Below, in pieces: positions 1 to 12,000 of a stretch of DNA of 64,000 bases. The translations under genes and the position numbers were made by a program. Every line of letters begins with the position of its first letter. The stretch's first letter is position 1. Under the pieces are notes generated by a model. It searched no databases, was not told where the DNA came from, and worked only from the letters and a program-made list of their open reading frames with translations. Origin of the DNA: JBBWZH01 sp035544115 (GTDB taxonomy: Bacteria; Actinomycetota; Actinomycetes; Mycobacteriales; CADCTP01); NCBI GenBank assembly GCA_963714145.1, contig OY970235.1, forward strand, positions 1,860,001-1,924,000, in the 5' to 3' direction.

Positions 1-3000
1 TCCGGCAACCCGGCCGACGAGGCCGACCCGGAGTTGTGGTGGTATCCGGAGGAGCAGGAGCCGCCGGACACCCCGGCGCCACCGGTGATCGTGGCCGTGC
101 TGACCGGGTTGCACCTCGACGAACATGGCGATCTGGTGGGCGCGGGCGACGTGGCCGATGCCCTGAGCGCGCAGGATCCCGCGCCGGACCTGGTGCTGGT
201 GGACCTTCAGGTGCCGGCGAGCGAAGCCGACCGGCTGCAGGGCGCCATCGGCCGGTTGGCAGACGACCTCGGGGTCCGGATCGGCGCGCCGGAGGCCGGT
301 CAGACGGTACGGATCGACCCCGACCTCGGGCCGGTGGCGTGGCACGAGTCGACCGACGGCGGCGGCCGGCCCGGCCGCTGGGCGTTCACCGGCGGAGATC
401 GGGCGGTCAGCACGGACCCGGACGGCCAGGCCCTACCGATCGACCCAGGTGAGAACCAGTCGCCGTGGCAGATCCGCTTCACCAGGCCCGCAGCGCCGGG
501 CCTGGGTCTGGACATGGTCTCCGGGACCCCGTCGTTCGGGGAACTGCACGACGCGGTACGCCCGGCACCGAGGACGGCCGTGTTCGATCTGCCCGTCGGG
601 TCCGACGGCCGCGTCCAACTGCTGTACCGGGACGGCGTGGCTCGGCCGCTGGGCCCGCACACCCTGATCGAGCTGCTCCGGTTCAGCTCCGACGCCATCC
701 GTTCGGTCGTGCTGCTGGTCCGGCCGCAGGAGGGTGGCGCCGGGATCGACGAGGACCACCTGCGGCGCCTGGCCGACGTCGTCGACGCGGAGATCTGGTT
801 CCCGGATGCGGGAGCCGCGGTCAGCGTCGTCGACGGACACCTCCAGGCCGTTCCCGGCTCGGGTGACCGCAACTGGCGGATGATCCTGCCCTCCCGGTCG
901 GAGGAGCGCCCGCCTCAACTGGTTGTCGCCGCCGATGGCCAGCTGATCCGCGACCGGATCGTCACCCCGTTCCCGGCCGGGATTGCCTCCCGCCGCGAGC
1001 CGCGGACCGACCACTACGAGCGGCTGCCGGTCTTCGACGGGCTGCAGACGTGGCTCCTGAACGTCGATGACCGGGGCGCGCCGGTATTCGCGACCCGGAC
1101 CGGCCACAGCGACCCAGCCGACGGCGACCTGGAGGCGTACCTGAGGCAGCCGGACGCCCCGGACCTGCGGTTGGTCGCCCGCCGCACGCCGTACCTGACC
1201 GACCTGATCACCCGGCTGCTCCAGGACAGCGGCGCCGACGTGTACCTGGAGCCGCCGGACGTCCAGGCCGAGTTCGCCCCGCTGGTCAGCGACATCGTCG
1301 TGGCCGATCCGCAGACCGGTGCACGGCGAGCGTGGGATCGGTTCGCCGGTCAGGCCGGGCACCAGGTGCCGGCCCGGTTCGCCACCGATGACGACGGACG
1401 GCTGGCGCCCACCGGCGGGCCGGTGCTGCGCGCCTTCGCCGGCGGCGTGGTTGCCACCGCGTTCCGGGAATTCAGCCGCATCGCCGGGACGCTGCGCGGC
1501 GTCCGCGCGCGCGACGATGTGTTCCCGCTGGGGCTGTCCGCCGTTGCCGGCCGCCTCGCCGACCAGAGCGCGAACGGCGAGGTACGGGAGTGGCCGCCCG
1601 CGGACGTGGCGGCGACGCTGCGCGCGGCCGGGCTCCGTGGGCAGGCCATCGCGCTGATCACCGACCGGCCGGTGAACCGGGAACAGGTCCAGGAGCTGGC
1701 CGACGCGTCCGGCAGCTACGTCTACACCGGTCTGGCCGATGACCTCCTCGTGATGGACGGCGACCTCGCCCTGTTGCGGCCGGCGAACGGCGAACACGTC
1801 GACTGGCCGGAGACGGCCCCCCACGGCCCGGTGCCGGACTCCGCTGCCGAGCCGGCGCGGATGGCGACGGACTGGCTGCACAACCGGCTCTGGCCCTTCG
1901 CCGAGCCGTTCGCCGAGGCGCGTCCGGACGTGCCGGCGCGCGGGATGTTCGCGGGACCGATCCCGGACGAGCAATTGCTGGCCCTGCGGCGGATCGTCCC
2001 GCCGCTGCCCGGGGCGGGGCAGGTGATCCTCCCGGTCCTCGACGGGCAGCCCACCGTCACACCGGAGGACTTCGCCCGGTGGCTGCGCGCGGCCGGCTGG
2101 TCCGGCGAGGCATTGCAGATCCTGCCGCTGGACACGCTCGGTCCCAACGTCGGCGACTGGTTCGGGGCCCTGCGCGAACGGCTCGATTCGGAGTCCGCGT
2201 GGCTGTTCGTCGCCAGCGGGCCGTGGCGGGCCGTCGCGGAGCCGGGGCTCGACCCGGTGGGTGTACGGGTGGCAGGCAGCGAGCCGTGGGCGAGGTTCGG
2301 CCCGGAAGCCGAGCCGCCGTACGTCTCCGACATGTTCGGGCGGCTGCGGCGGCCTGACGATCCGGTCGTCGTCGTCACCGAGGCGGGGCTGGTCTTCGCC
2401 GCCACACCCGAGGATGTGCAGGCGCCGTCGGCGCTGCGGCGCCACGACGGCCGGGTGGTCGTGGCGCTGCCGGTCGACGACATGGGCGAGCTCCGAGTAC
2501 CCCTGACCGACGGCCGCCGGGTGCGGCCGGACGTAAACATGATCGACGCGACGATCCGCAGGTACCTGATAGGCGCGTCGCAGGCGCTGCCACCGGCCCG
2601 GGTCGTTGTGCTGCACACCGAGCCGGTGCCGGTGACGAACCACTGGTCGTTCTTCATGTCCGCCGACGGACTCGTCCGCGACTCCGGCACGTGGGTTGCG
2701 GTGTTCCCGACGGAGGGCGGGTGGACGGAGATCGACGGCAGCCGCGAGCTGGTGGTCCGGGGCCCCGCTCCGGACGTCCCGACGTGGCAGGCCACAGCGG
2801 CCAACCGAACGCTCTCGCGCCGGCCGGGTACCGCGACCGGCGGGCGGCTGTGGTTCATCGACGAGGTCCTGCTGGACCGGGCAGGTCCGGCGGAGGCGCC
2901 GGTGCTGGAGTTGGAGGTTGGTCCGGACGGGCCGGCGGTGCGGCTGGTCGCGGGCGGTTCCCTGCCGGTGGCGGCACGCGATACCGTCCAGGTCCTGACC

Positions 3001-6000
3001 GGCGGCCGGCCGTACGAGGGTCCGCCGCTGGTGCTCGCCTTCGAGCGGCGACCCGAGGCGGAGGCCCGGCTGGGGCCCTGGCTGGCGGAGGCTGCCGAGG
3101 CCACCGGGCACTACCTGGTCGTTCCCGCACCGGGCCACGGCGTCATCCGGGAGACCGGGCAGGACCGTACGGAATACCGCTCCGTGCCGTTGTCCGAGGC
3201 CCTCCCCGCCAGCGATGCGTGGCAGCTCGTCGCTCCACCTGTTCTGCCGCCCGGCGCGACGTACATCCCAGTCGTCGGCTGGGACGACACCGGCCGGCTC
3301 GTGCCGCGGCCGGAGGACCCGGGAGCGGTCAGCCTGCCTGGGCTGGCCTATCTGGCGCAATACCGCGACACGGTGGCCGCGCTCCCGCAGTTCCTGTACA
3401 GCTGGAACCGGTCCCGCCTGCCGGATCCCCTGCCGGCGATCGTCGCGCTGCTGGAGCCGTCCCCTGACGGCGTGCTGATCTCGACCCTGCCGGGCGCGCG
3501 GGCGGCAACCGCCGCGGAGATCGCCGGCTGGCTGCGGCGCCGCGGCTGGCAGCCCGGGCAGGTGGTGCAGTTCGGGTGGTACCGACCTGACCTGGCCGCG
3601 GACACCGCGGCTAACGAATGGACGCCGCAGCAGGACCGGGCGCTGGCCGCGGACGTCGTGCGGCTGCTGGGCGCGGTCGGCGCGCTGCCGACGGCGCCGC
3701 TCAGGTTGCACGGCGGGGCCTGGATGGTGCAGGACATGACGACCGGTGAGCCGCGGGACTGGGTGCTGATCGATCCGCACGGGCTCGCCGACCACGGGGA
3801 CGGGGATGGGCCGGCCTACCGCACGGACCCGCAGGGCAGGCTGCTGCCCGTCGACGACCGCCCGGCAGTCGTGCTGCTGGGCGACGGGGTGGCGTCTGTC
3901 GCCCGCGCGACGCTCGTGGCTGGGGAGTACCCGCAGCTGCAGGCCAGCCGGGACGACGGGGTGTACAACCTGTGGCTGGGCATGGGCCTCGACGGGATAC
4001 CCACGGTGTGGACCATGGCTGCGGGGGAGCGGGCGGCGACCCCGGACGAAGTTCTTGAGATGATCACTCGGCGGACGGTACCGGCCGAGCCCGACGGGAC
4101 CGATCAGCCACCGCCAGTGTGGACCGGTCAGATCGTGCGGATGCTGGTCGACACGCCCCGCGACGAACCGGCGTATCGCCGGTTCCGGCAGTGGGTGCGG
4201 CAGCTGGAGGAGCTGTCCGTGCCGGTCGCCGGCCGGGCCATGGAGGTCTACGCCCCGGAGCGAGGCGCGGGCTGGCGGATGACGGCGGCTCCGACCCGGG
4301 GCGCTAGCCGGCGGGCCCCGGTGACGCGGTGGCTGGCCGACGCGCCCGAAGGGTTGCCCGGGCCGGAGTGGGTGCAGGGCGATCGGGAAGCCGGCGTCGA
4401 CGCGGGCCGGCCGCCGTCGTTGATCGTCTCCGTCAACGGCATGCTCCAGGAGCCGAACCACGAGATCGTCTCGGTTATCGACGGCGGGATCCGCCTCGCG
4501 CAAACCACGAACTGGATGTCGCCGCAGATCCGCGGCTATCCCGGGCTTCTGGTCGTGGACGCCAGCGTCGCCGCCAACGGTGCCATCTCGTTGGCCTACC
4601 CGGCAGGGCCGGTGCCCGTCGGGCTCGTTCCGCTTGTCCGGGCGATCGCGCCGTTCCTGCGTCGCGGCAACGCCATCCAGATCGCCGCCGCAAGCAGCCA
4701 ACAGTTCCGCTGGGGCGATCCGCTGGAGCCCGCCGCGTATTTCCGTTTCGCCGAGCTGATGCAGGCGCTCGCCGACGCCCTGGGCGCGGACGTCTACATT
4801 CCGCCCGCCGGGGCGCGTCCGGTCCACCTGTCCCAGGCGGAGACGACGGCCGCGATACGCGACTCGCGGCCGGTGCCGTGGCGGCGGCTGACCGGGCCGG
4901 GTGCCGGTCCGGCGGCGTTCGTCACCAACTCGTCGGGAGCGCTGGTGCCGGCGGCACAGGCGCGGTTCGAGAGCTGGGAAGAGGCCTGGCAGCAGGGCGG
5001 GGTGCGGCCGGAGGACGTCTACGCCCAGCCGTTCGGCCACGGGCCGGCCCGCGGCGTGGCGCTGCTGCCCAGCCGGCCCGGCGAGCCGTGGGTCGAGTGG
5101 TCGGCGCCGGGCCGCTTCGTGGCCGTGGTCGGCGCCGAGCGGGACGAGGTGCTCCTCTGGGTGCCGCGGCGGGCGGCGGCGGATCCGCTCCCGGCCTCGG
5201 GCGGCGAGGAGTTCGTCGATTTCCTGGGTGCCTCGGACGACCGGCTGCGGGCCGGCCTCGAGGTCCGCTCCCAACGCGCGGGCGAGCTGGCCTCCCGGCT
5301 TTTCCGACCGACCGATCGGCCCATCGACGCCGCCGACGCGGCCGCGCGGCAGGAACTCGGCCGGCTGCTCGGCGAATCCTGGCAGATCTCGTCGGCGCTG
5401 CGCCGGCGCGACCGGCCGCGGCAGGAGTTCATCCGGGTCAGCCCTTCGATGCTGCTGGATGTGCTCCGCCGGCAGGGCTACGGCGCAGACGTGCCGATCG
5501 TGCTGGCCGGCGGTGGGCTGGCGTTCGACGACCTTGTCGACCGCATCCCGCCCGCGACGACGTTCCCGGGCGAGCTCGCCCGTCTGGCCGGGCAGCCGGT
5601 CAACGCACCGACCGCGCCCATCGACTGGGTGGAAGCCGGCTCGCAGCCGCACCCCAGCGAGACCGAACCGGCGCCTGAACTTCCGCTGCGGGCCAACGCA
5701 TTCGACTCCGACGCGCCGGAATCCCACCCGGGCCGCTGGATCGTCTTCGACGTCGAACAACCGCCGGCCTACGAACCGGAGGAGACGCAGCCGCCGGCCC
5801 TGCCGCCCGGGCCGGCAGTGATCCAGCTGCCGCCCATGCCGAGCCTGTTCTCGCCCCCGCAGTCTCCGCTGGGGTGGGTCGACGCCCCGATGTGGCCGGA
5901 CGAGCCGGCACCGGCGGCCTTCGCCGAGCCGGCCCAGGCGGGGGAGGCCGGCGCGCCGGGGCAGACCGCGGCCCGGTCACCCGAACCCGACCTGCGCCAG

Positions 6001-9000
6001 GCGGCCGGTGTGCCGCCACCCGCGTACCAGCCGCCGCGGCCGGTGGTGGTATCCCGGCCCGGAACGGTCCTGTCGGTCCCGCGCCGGATGCTGCAGTGGT
6101 TCGACGAGCTGCCGCCGGCACTGCACGGCCAGCCTGGCGCGCTGCTCGCCGTCCTGCCGGTCGCCGCCGACGGGCAGCTCGGCCTGGCGTTCCCCTTCGG
6201 GCCTGGTCCGGAGCAAACGGTCGTAGCGCCGGTGCCACTGGATCTGGTCGCGGCCGTACTGGGTCGGGCCCTGGCCGACCCAGCGGTCGGCGACGACGGC
6301 ACGTCGCCGATCCAGGTCGTCCCGGCCTACCTGCCGGGCGTCGGCCGGCAGAGTCACGGCGAGTTGGAAGCATCCGTCCTGGCCGTCGCGCGGCAGCTGG
6401 GCCGGGACCTCCGTCTGCTGCCGGAACAGCCCCGGCCCGGCCAGTTGGTCGCGGTGGACGGCGGCCTTGGCCTGGTCCACGACGTGGCCCGGGACGGCGC
6501 TGGCTTCGTCGCGGCCCTGCTGGCCAGCAGGGCGCTGCAGCGACCGGACTCCGCCCTCGCGCACCGGGCCGGGTCGCCGGCGGCCGGCCTCCGGGACTGG
6601 TCCGCGGCAGTCGTCCGGGAGGACCGGGCCGCGACGGCCTCCCCCGGGGACCCGGCGCTGCACCGGCCGGCCGCCGGCGGCTCTGCGATATCAGCAGTGC
6701 TGGGCGAACTGACCGGTCGGCAACTGAACGACCTGTGGTTCTGGATGACCGACGACGAGCTGCTCGCGGCCGGACCGCTGGTCGACGGCGAAGCCTCCGG
6801 TCGCCGCGCCGCGCTGCAACGGCTGCTGGAAGGCGGCTCGCCATGGTGGTGGTGGCAACTCGAGTACACGTTCCGGCGCGCCGCGCACACCGCGATGGTC
6901 CGCGTGGTCGCCGAGCTCCGGGACGGACAGCGGGGTGGGCGGCTGCCCGATCTCGCGGAGATGTACGCACGGGGGATCGAGCGGCCCGACCTGAGGAACA
7001 CGCCTTTCGGTGAAGTTGTGCCGCAGCTGCTGGCGCTGGCCCTGCGGCAGCCGATCACCGTCCTGGAGCCCGGCCGGCCGCCACAGCGACACGGCCGCGA
7101 CGCCGACGGCCCGCCGCTGTACCTGCTGCGCATCCCCGGCGAGGGGTCGCCGCGCTACGCGGCTCTCGAAGTGCCCGGCCGCCTGTTCGCGGATGCGCGG
7201 GTGTTCGACGTGCTGCCGTCCCAGGCGCAGATCGACGATGGTGCGGGCCGCTGGTCGGCCGATGCGCTGTCGGAGGTGGTGCGCTGGGACGAGTCGGGAC
7301 GCAGCGTCTGGTTCGCCGGCGCGGATGTGCAGACGGCCGCCCGGTTCGGCGTCGAGGCGCGCCGGTTCACCGTCGGCCACGACGAGATCGCCCTGCACCT
7401 GGACGGCCGCGGCGGGCGCGCCTACCTGGACGGGCGACACGTGCCGGTGGCCGAACTGGCCGCCGTGGTGGCCGGGCTGCCTGTCGGCTTCAGCCGGGTG
7501 TGGCTGCTCATCTGCGAGGCCGGCCGCGGCGAGCTGACGGGCCTGGCCGCCGAACTGGCCGCCCGGGGCCGGCCCGGAATCGGCGTCCACCTCGCCGATG
7601 ATCAGGTGGGGATCACGGCCTGGGGGGTCGCGGTTGCCGTGACGAGCTTCGTCGACCGGGACGGCCGGCTGCGGGCGGCACAGTCCAGCTTCCGGGAAAG
7701 CCCGGAGTCCGGGACGCTCGTCCGCACGTACCCCCCGACAGCCGACCTGGCGGCCGACCCCGGCCCGCTGGCCCTGCGGATGGGGAAGAAGAAGAACAGG
7801 GCCAGGCCCGCAGCTGCCGGGGCGGTCCCGGCCGCCGCCGTGGCCGGACCCAGCGCGGCCGGGCCGGCGTCGGTGGCTGGCGGGTCGGGGTCGGCAGTGG
7901 CCGGCGCGCAATCGGAGCTGCCGCCGTGGCGGCGGGAGTCGTTCGACCTGCTGTTCGGGCAGTTGGCGTACCGGTTCGCGCCGTGGATTGTCGAGCACGT
8001 CGTGCGTGGCCACCGGCGGCGGAGCGGGGAGCTGACCGGGTTGCATGTGTGGCCGTCGGACCGCAGCCCGTTCACGGTGATCGAGACGCTGGCCGAGGTC
8101 GGCGGGATCAAGCAGGTGCGGTGGGGGCCGGCGAGCGAGGACGACTCCCAGGTGACGAAGGTGAGCAGCCTGTTCCCGCCGGGATCGACCACTCGTGAGT
8201 TGCTGCGGTCGGCCCTGCAGGCATTCGAGTACGCCAGGAACACCGCGGGCGGCATGGCCGACCGGCGGTGGAGCGGCTACGACCACAGCGGGCGGCTGAT
8301 CTCGGGGTATCTGCACTACGTCGCCGGTGGCCGGACGGTGATCTCGTCGTTCTGGCCGGAGCTGGTCGAGCCGAGCGCCGAGCTGAGGGTCGAGCACCGG
8401 CCGGCGCCGGAACCCGCGCCGGCGCGCCCGCTGGAGACGGTCGCGGCGTCGATGGTCGATCCGTATTCGGCGCTCCTGGAGCGAATCAGGACCGAATGGG
8501 CGGCGGAGCCGTCCGCTGATGACCAGCCGGCGACGGCGCGGGCGGAGTTGCTCGCCGGGGTGGGCGCTGAGGCCGTGGCGCTCGCGGCCGGTGGGCGGTT
8601 GCCGGCCGACGGGTTGACGCGCTGGCTGGCTGAGGTGGCTGAGGCGGTCGGCGCGGCCGGTGGGTGGGACCAGCGGGTGGAGTTGCTGCGCAGCGACGTG
8701 CTGTTCGCCGGCAGCGTGCGGTCCGGGTTGACCGAGGAGGCGGTCGCCGCGCGGGTGGCCGTGTTGGGTGCGGCGGCCGCGTCGGTGGAGACCGGGTCGC
8801 TGCCCGTCGAGGATGGGCTGTCCCGGCTGGCGGAGCTGCTGGATGCGGTGGAGGGGACGGCGCGACTGGCCGACTGGTCGCCGGAGGTGCTCGGTGTGCA
8901 GGAGGCGTTGGCGGCGGCCGGGTACCGCCGGCAGTTGGCCGTCAGCGACCTGGCCCTGGCCGGCTACCGGGGCGAGCGCGGAGAGATCAGCGACCCCGAG

Positions 9001-12000
9001 CAGGCCCGCGCGCTGGAGAAGGCGCTGGAGGGCCGGATAGCGGCGCTCGACGGACCCGGGGTGGCCCTGCTGGCGGCTGCCGCGCCGGGCCTGGCCGCCA
9101 CCGATCTCCAGACGGAGCTGTTCGCGGCGGTGCGCGACATCGAGCTGCTGATCGCACGGCTGCCGGCGGACCGGCCCGACCCGGACGCCCCGGAGGGGCG
9201 CGACCAGCGCGGCCGGCAGTACCTGCTGCGGGCCTGGATCCACCTGATCCAAACCGACCTGTTGGCGGTTACGTCGCCGCGCCCGTATCCCGACCTGCTG
9301 ATCGCTGCGCGGCTGGACGCGCTGCGCCGTCCGGCCAGATCCCTGCTGGCGGCCGGGAAGTTGGAGCTCGGCGAGTACGTCGAGCGGGCCGGTCGGCACC
9401 TCGACGGGCTGCCCGCCGCCCGGCGGGCCGGGTTCGACCTGCTGGTCAGCGATGTCAGGTGGGCCGCCGCGGTGGCCGGGGACCGCGGGCTGACCCCGGT
9501 TGCGGTGCTGGACCGGGTGCATGCGCTGATCGGCGCGGTGCTCGGCGGACAGCTGCCAGCCGAAGACTTCGATGTCGCAGCCGAGGCGGTGCTCCGCTGG
9601 CTCGCGGCCGACACCGGCCTGGCCGGGAAGCTGTCGCACCACGTCGGCATCCTCTTCAGCGACGCGCGGCAACGACAGCCCGTGCCGGCAGGGAGCGGCA
9701 TAGCGTGGCTGACGGCGCGGCTCCAAGCGCTCACCAGCCACGGGCTGCCACTGGTCTTCGACGCCGAGTCGGCCGAATGGTTGAAGGCCAAGCTCAACGA
9801 ACTCCCGGAATCCGCCGCGAGACATGCCGGCTTCACCGACTGGATCGCCCTGCTCCGCAGCGACGCCGAAATGGCTGGTACGCGGGCCAGAGAGGTCAGC
9901 TATGAGCAGCTCCACCGGCGCATCATGGTGCTGGCCTCGTCCGGCGGCGACGTGACCGCGGTAGGGCACATTACCCACGATGAGTTCGCGGCCCGGGTGG
10001 CCGCCGCCGGCTCGTTGCTGAGACTTCAGCAAGACCGGAAGCTCGAGCCCCCTTGGCGGATCCTGGACGCCGACCGCCGACGTTCCGGCCGGGATCCCTC
10101 CGAAGACGGATTCGTCGGTGTCAACAAAGTCGTCATCATGATTCACCGCATCTTCTTTACGCTCGAGTTGATGCGCGCGGGCCTGCCGGTGCGGAACGAG
10201 TTGGTGACGCGAATAAGGGACGCCGTGAGCGAGCTCCATCGGTTCGATGTGGATGACGGATCCGATTTCGGTGAGTTCAGCGAGTTCAACGAGTTCGGCG
10301 AGGCGACTGGCGCGGGAGTGGACGACCGGGTGGCCTGGTCCGTCGACTCCTCGGACAGCGAGTCCGGTGCGGCGACGGTCCCGGAGACGGGCCACGAGCC
10401 GGCGCCGTCCGTCGATTCCTCGGACCGCGAGTCCGGCGCGGCGATGGTCCCGGAAATTGGCCACGAGCCGGCGCCGTCCGTCGATTCCTCGGACCGCGAG
10501 TCCGGCGCGGCGATGGTTCCCGGCGAGGCGACGGCCCCGGAATCGGACGACGAGCCGCTGACCATCGACGGCGAGACATTCCGAACTTACCAGGACATTA
10601 TCGAGCTGTCGCGGGTGCACGCCCCGCTCGCCGGCCGGGGCGAAGACGGCGCCGGCGAGGATGGGCTATACGCGGCGTACGAATACCTGCGCACACACGG
10701 GTCGCGTGTCATCGGCAGGCTGTCCGCCGAGCACCTGGCTCATGTTTTCCCCATGCTGCAGGACGTCACGGAACTGGCCGCGAAGCTCGAGCCGCCGGCC
10801 GACGATTTCGACATAGTGCTGGACGGGGTGCGGGAAACCGCCATTGCGCTACTGGGCGTCGTCAGCCCGGCCAACAGCGCGCCGGCGATTTACATCGGGC
10901 AGGTAAACACGAACCTCTCCACGCTGCTCGGCCCCGGCGCACAGCTGCTGCGATCCGGCAAGCTCGGAAGACGTCGGTTCGAAGCGCTGTTCCGGGCGCA
11001 TGTGGATGCGGCCACCGAGGCCGGCGTGGAAGAGCGGCATTTTGCCGGCCGAACCCATCTGATGCAGAGCGACGCGGCCTACTACGCCCCCACCGGGCAG
11101 CAGCGGCTCCGGGTTCGCCGGCGGGTCATGGCGCTGCAGGGTGCCCGCCAATTCACCGAGCCGGACCCGCAGACCGGTGTGGTCGATCTGGACATGCTGG
11201 AACTCATCGAGGTACGAGCCCGAGAACTCAGGGCTGAGCCGGGCAACAGCGAGTTCGATGCCGAGCTCGATGGTCTACTTGAGGAGCTTCGGGGCCGGGC
11301 ATTGCCCAGGGCGGCGCCGCCGGACGCACCCGGCGTAAACCCCGAGCTGCACAACGAGGACCCGGCCCCGGCCCTGGCCGGCCTCGTTCGTCACCTCGAG
11401 CCGGCGTTGCGATTGACGACCGGCCACGACGGCGGCGTGCTGACGATCCAGCAGCTGGAGTCGATGATCAAGCCACAGGTGCCCAAGGCCACCCAGCGGG
11501 CGCTGCGGCAGCTGTTCACCCACACTCAGCGGTTGGCCGCCTTCGACCCGGCCCGCACCGGCGGGCACGGCACCGGCGGCGGCCTCGGCGACGCGCCTCC
11601 GGTGACCGTGTTGCCGCTCGAGGACTGGCTGGGGTTTGTCTTCCCGGGACCCCGCGAGGACGTGGCATCGGCCGCGGTCGCCGGGTCGACGCTGCCGCTG
11701 TCCCGGAACGTCTACGTGGTCGCCGGTCACATCTCGGCCGACGGGCAGCGGTTGGTGGTGTCCGATGGCCGGGAGCTGACCCCGGAGCGGGCGGCGGACG
11801 AGATCACCGCCAGCGTGGGGTATGTGGACGGGACGCCGGTGGTGCTGGTCGCGTGCCGGGCCGCCAGCGTGGGCGCTACCGGCCGGTCGTTCGCCGCCCG
11901 GCTCAGCGCGGCGATGGGAACCGATGTGCTGGCCGCGGACATGGACGTGTGGCAGCTGACCGACCGGCGGGTCATCGCGACCAGGAGCGGGTTCACCGCG

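Noticed and set aside
433..5760. Minus-strand open frame of about 1,775 codons opposite the giant gene
   Set aside because: Arg/His/Pro-rich shadow typical of the antisense of GC-rich coding DNA; the plus strand carries the conserved motifs.
6691..10620. Minus-strand open frame of about 1,300 codons
   Set aside because: Shadow of the giant gene with no recognisable domain.
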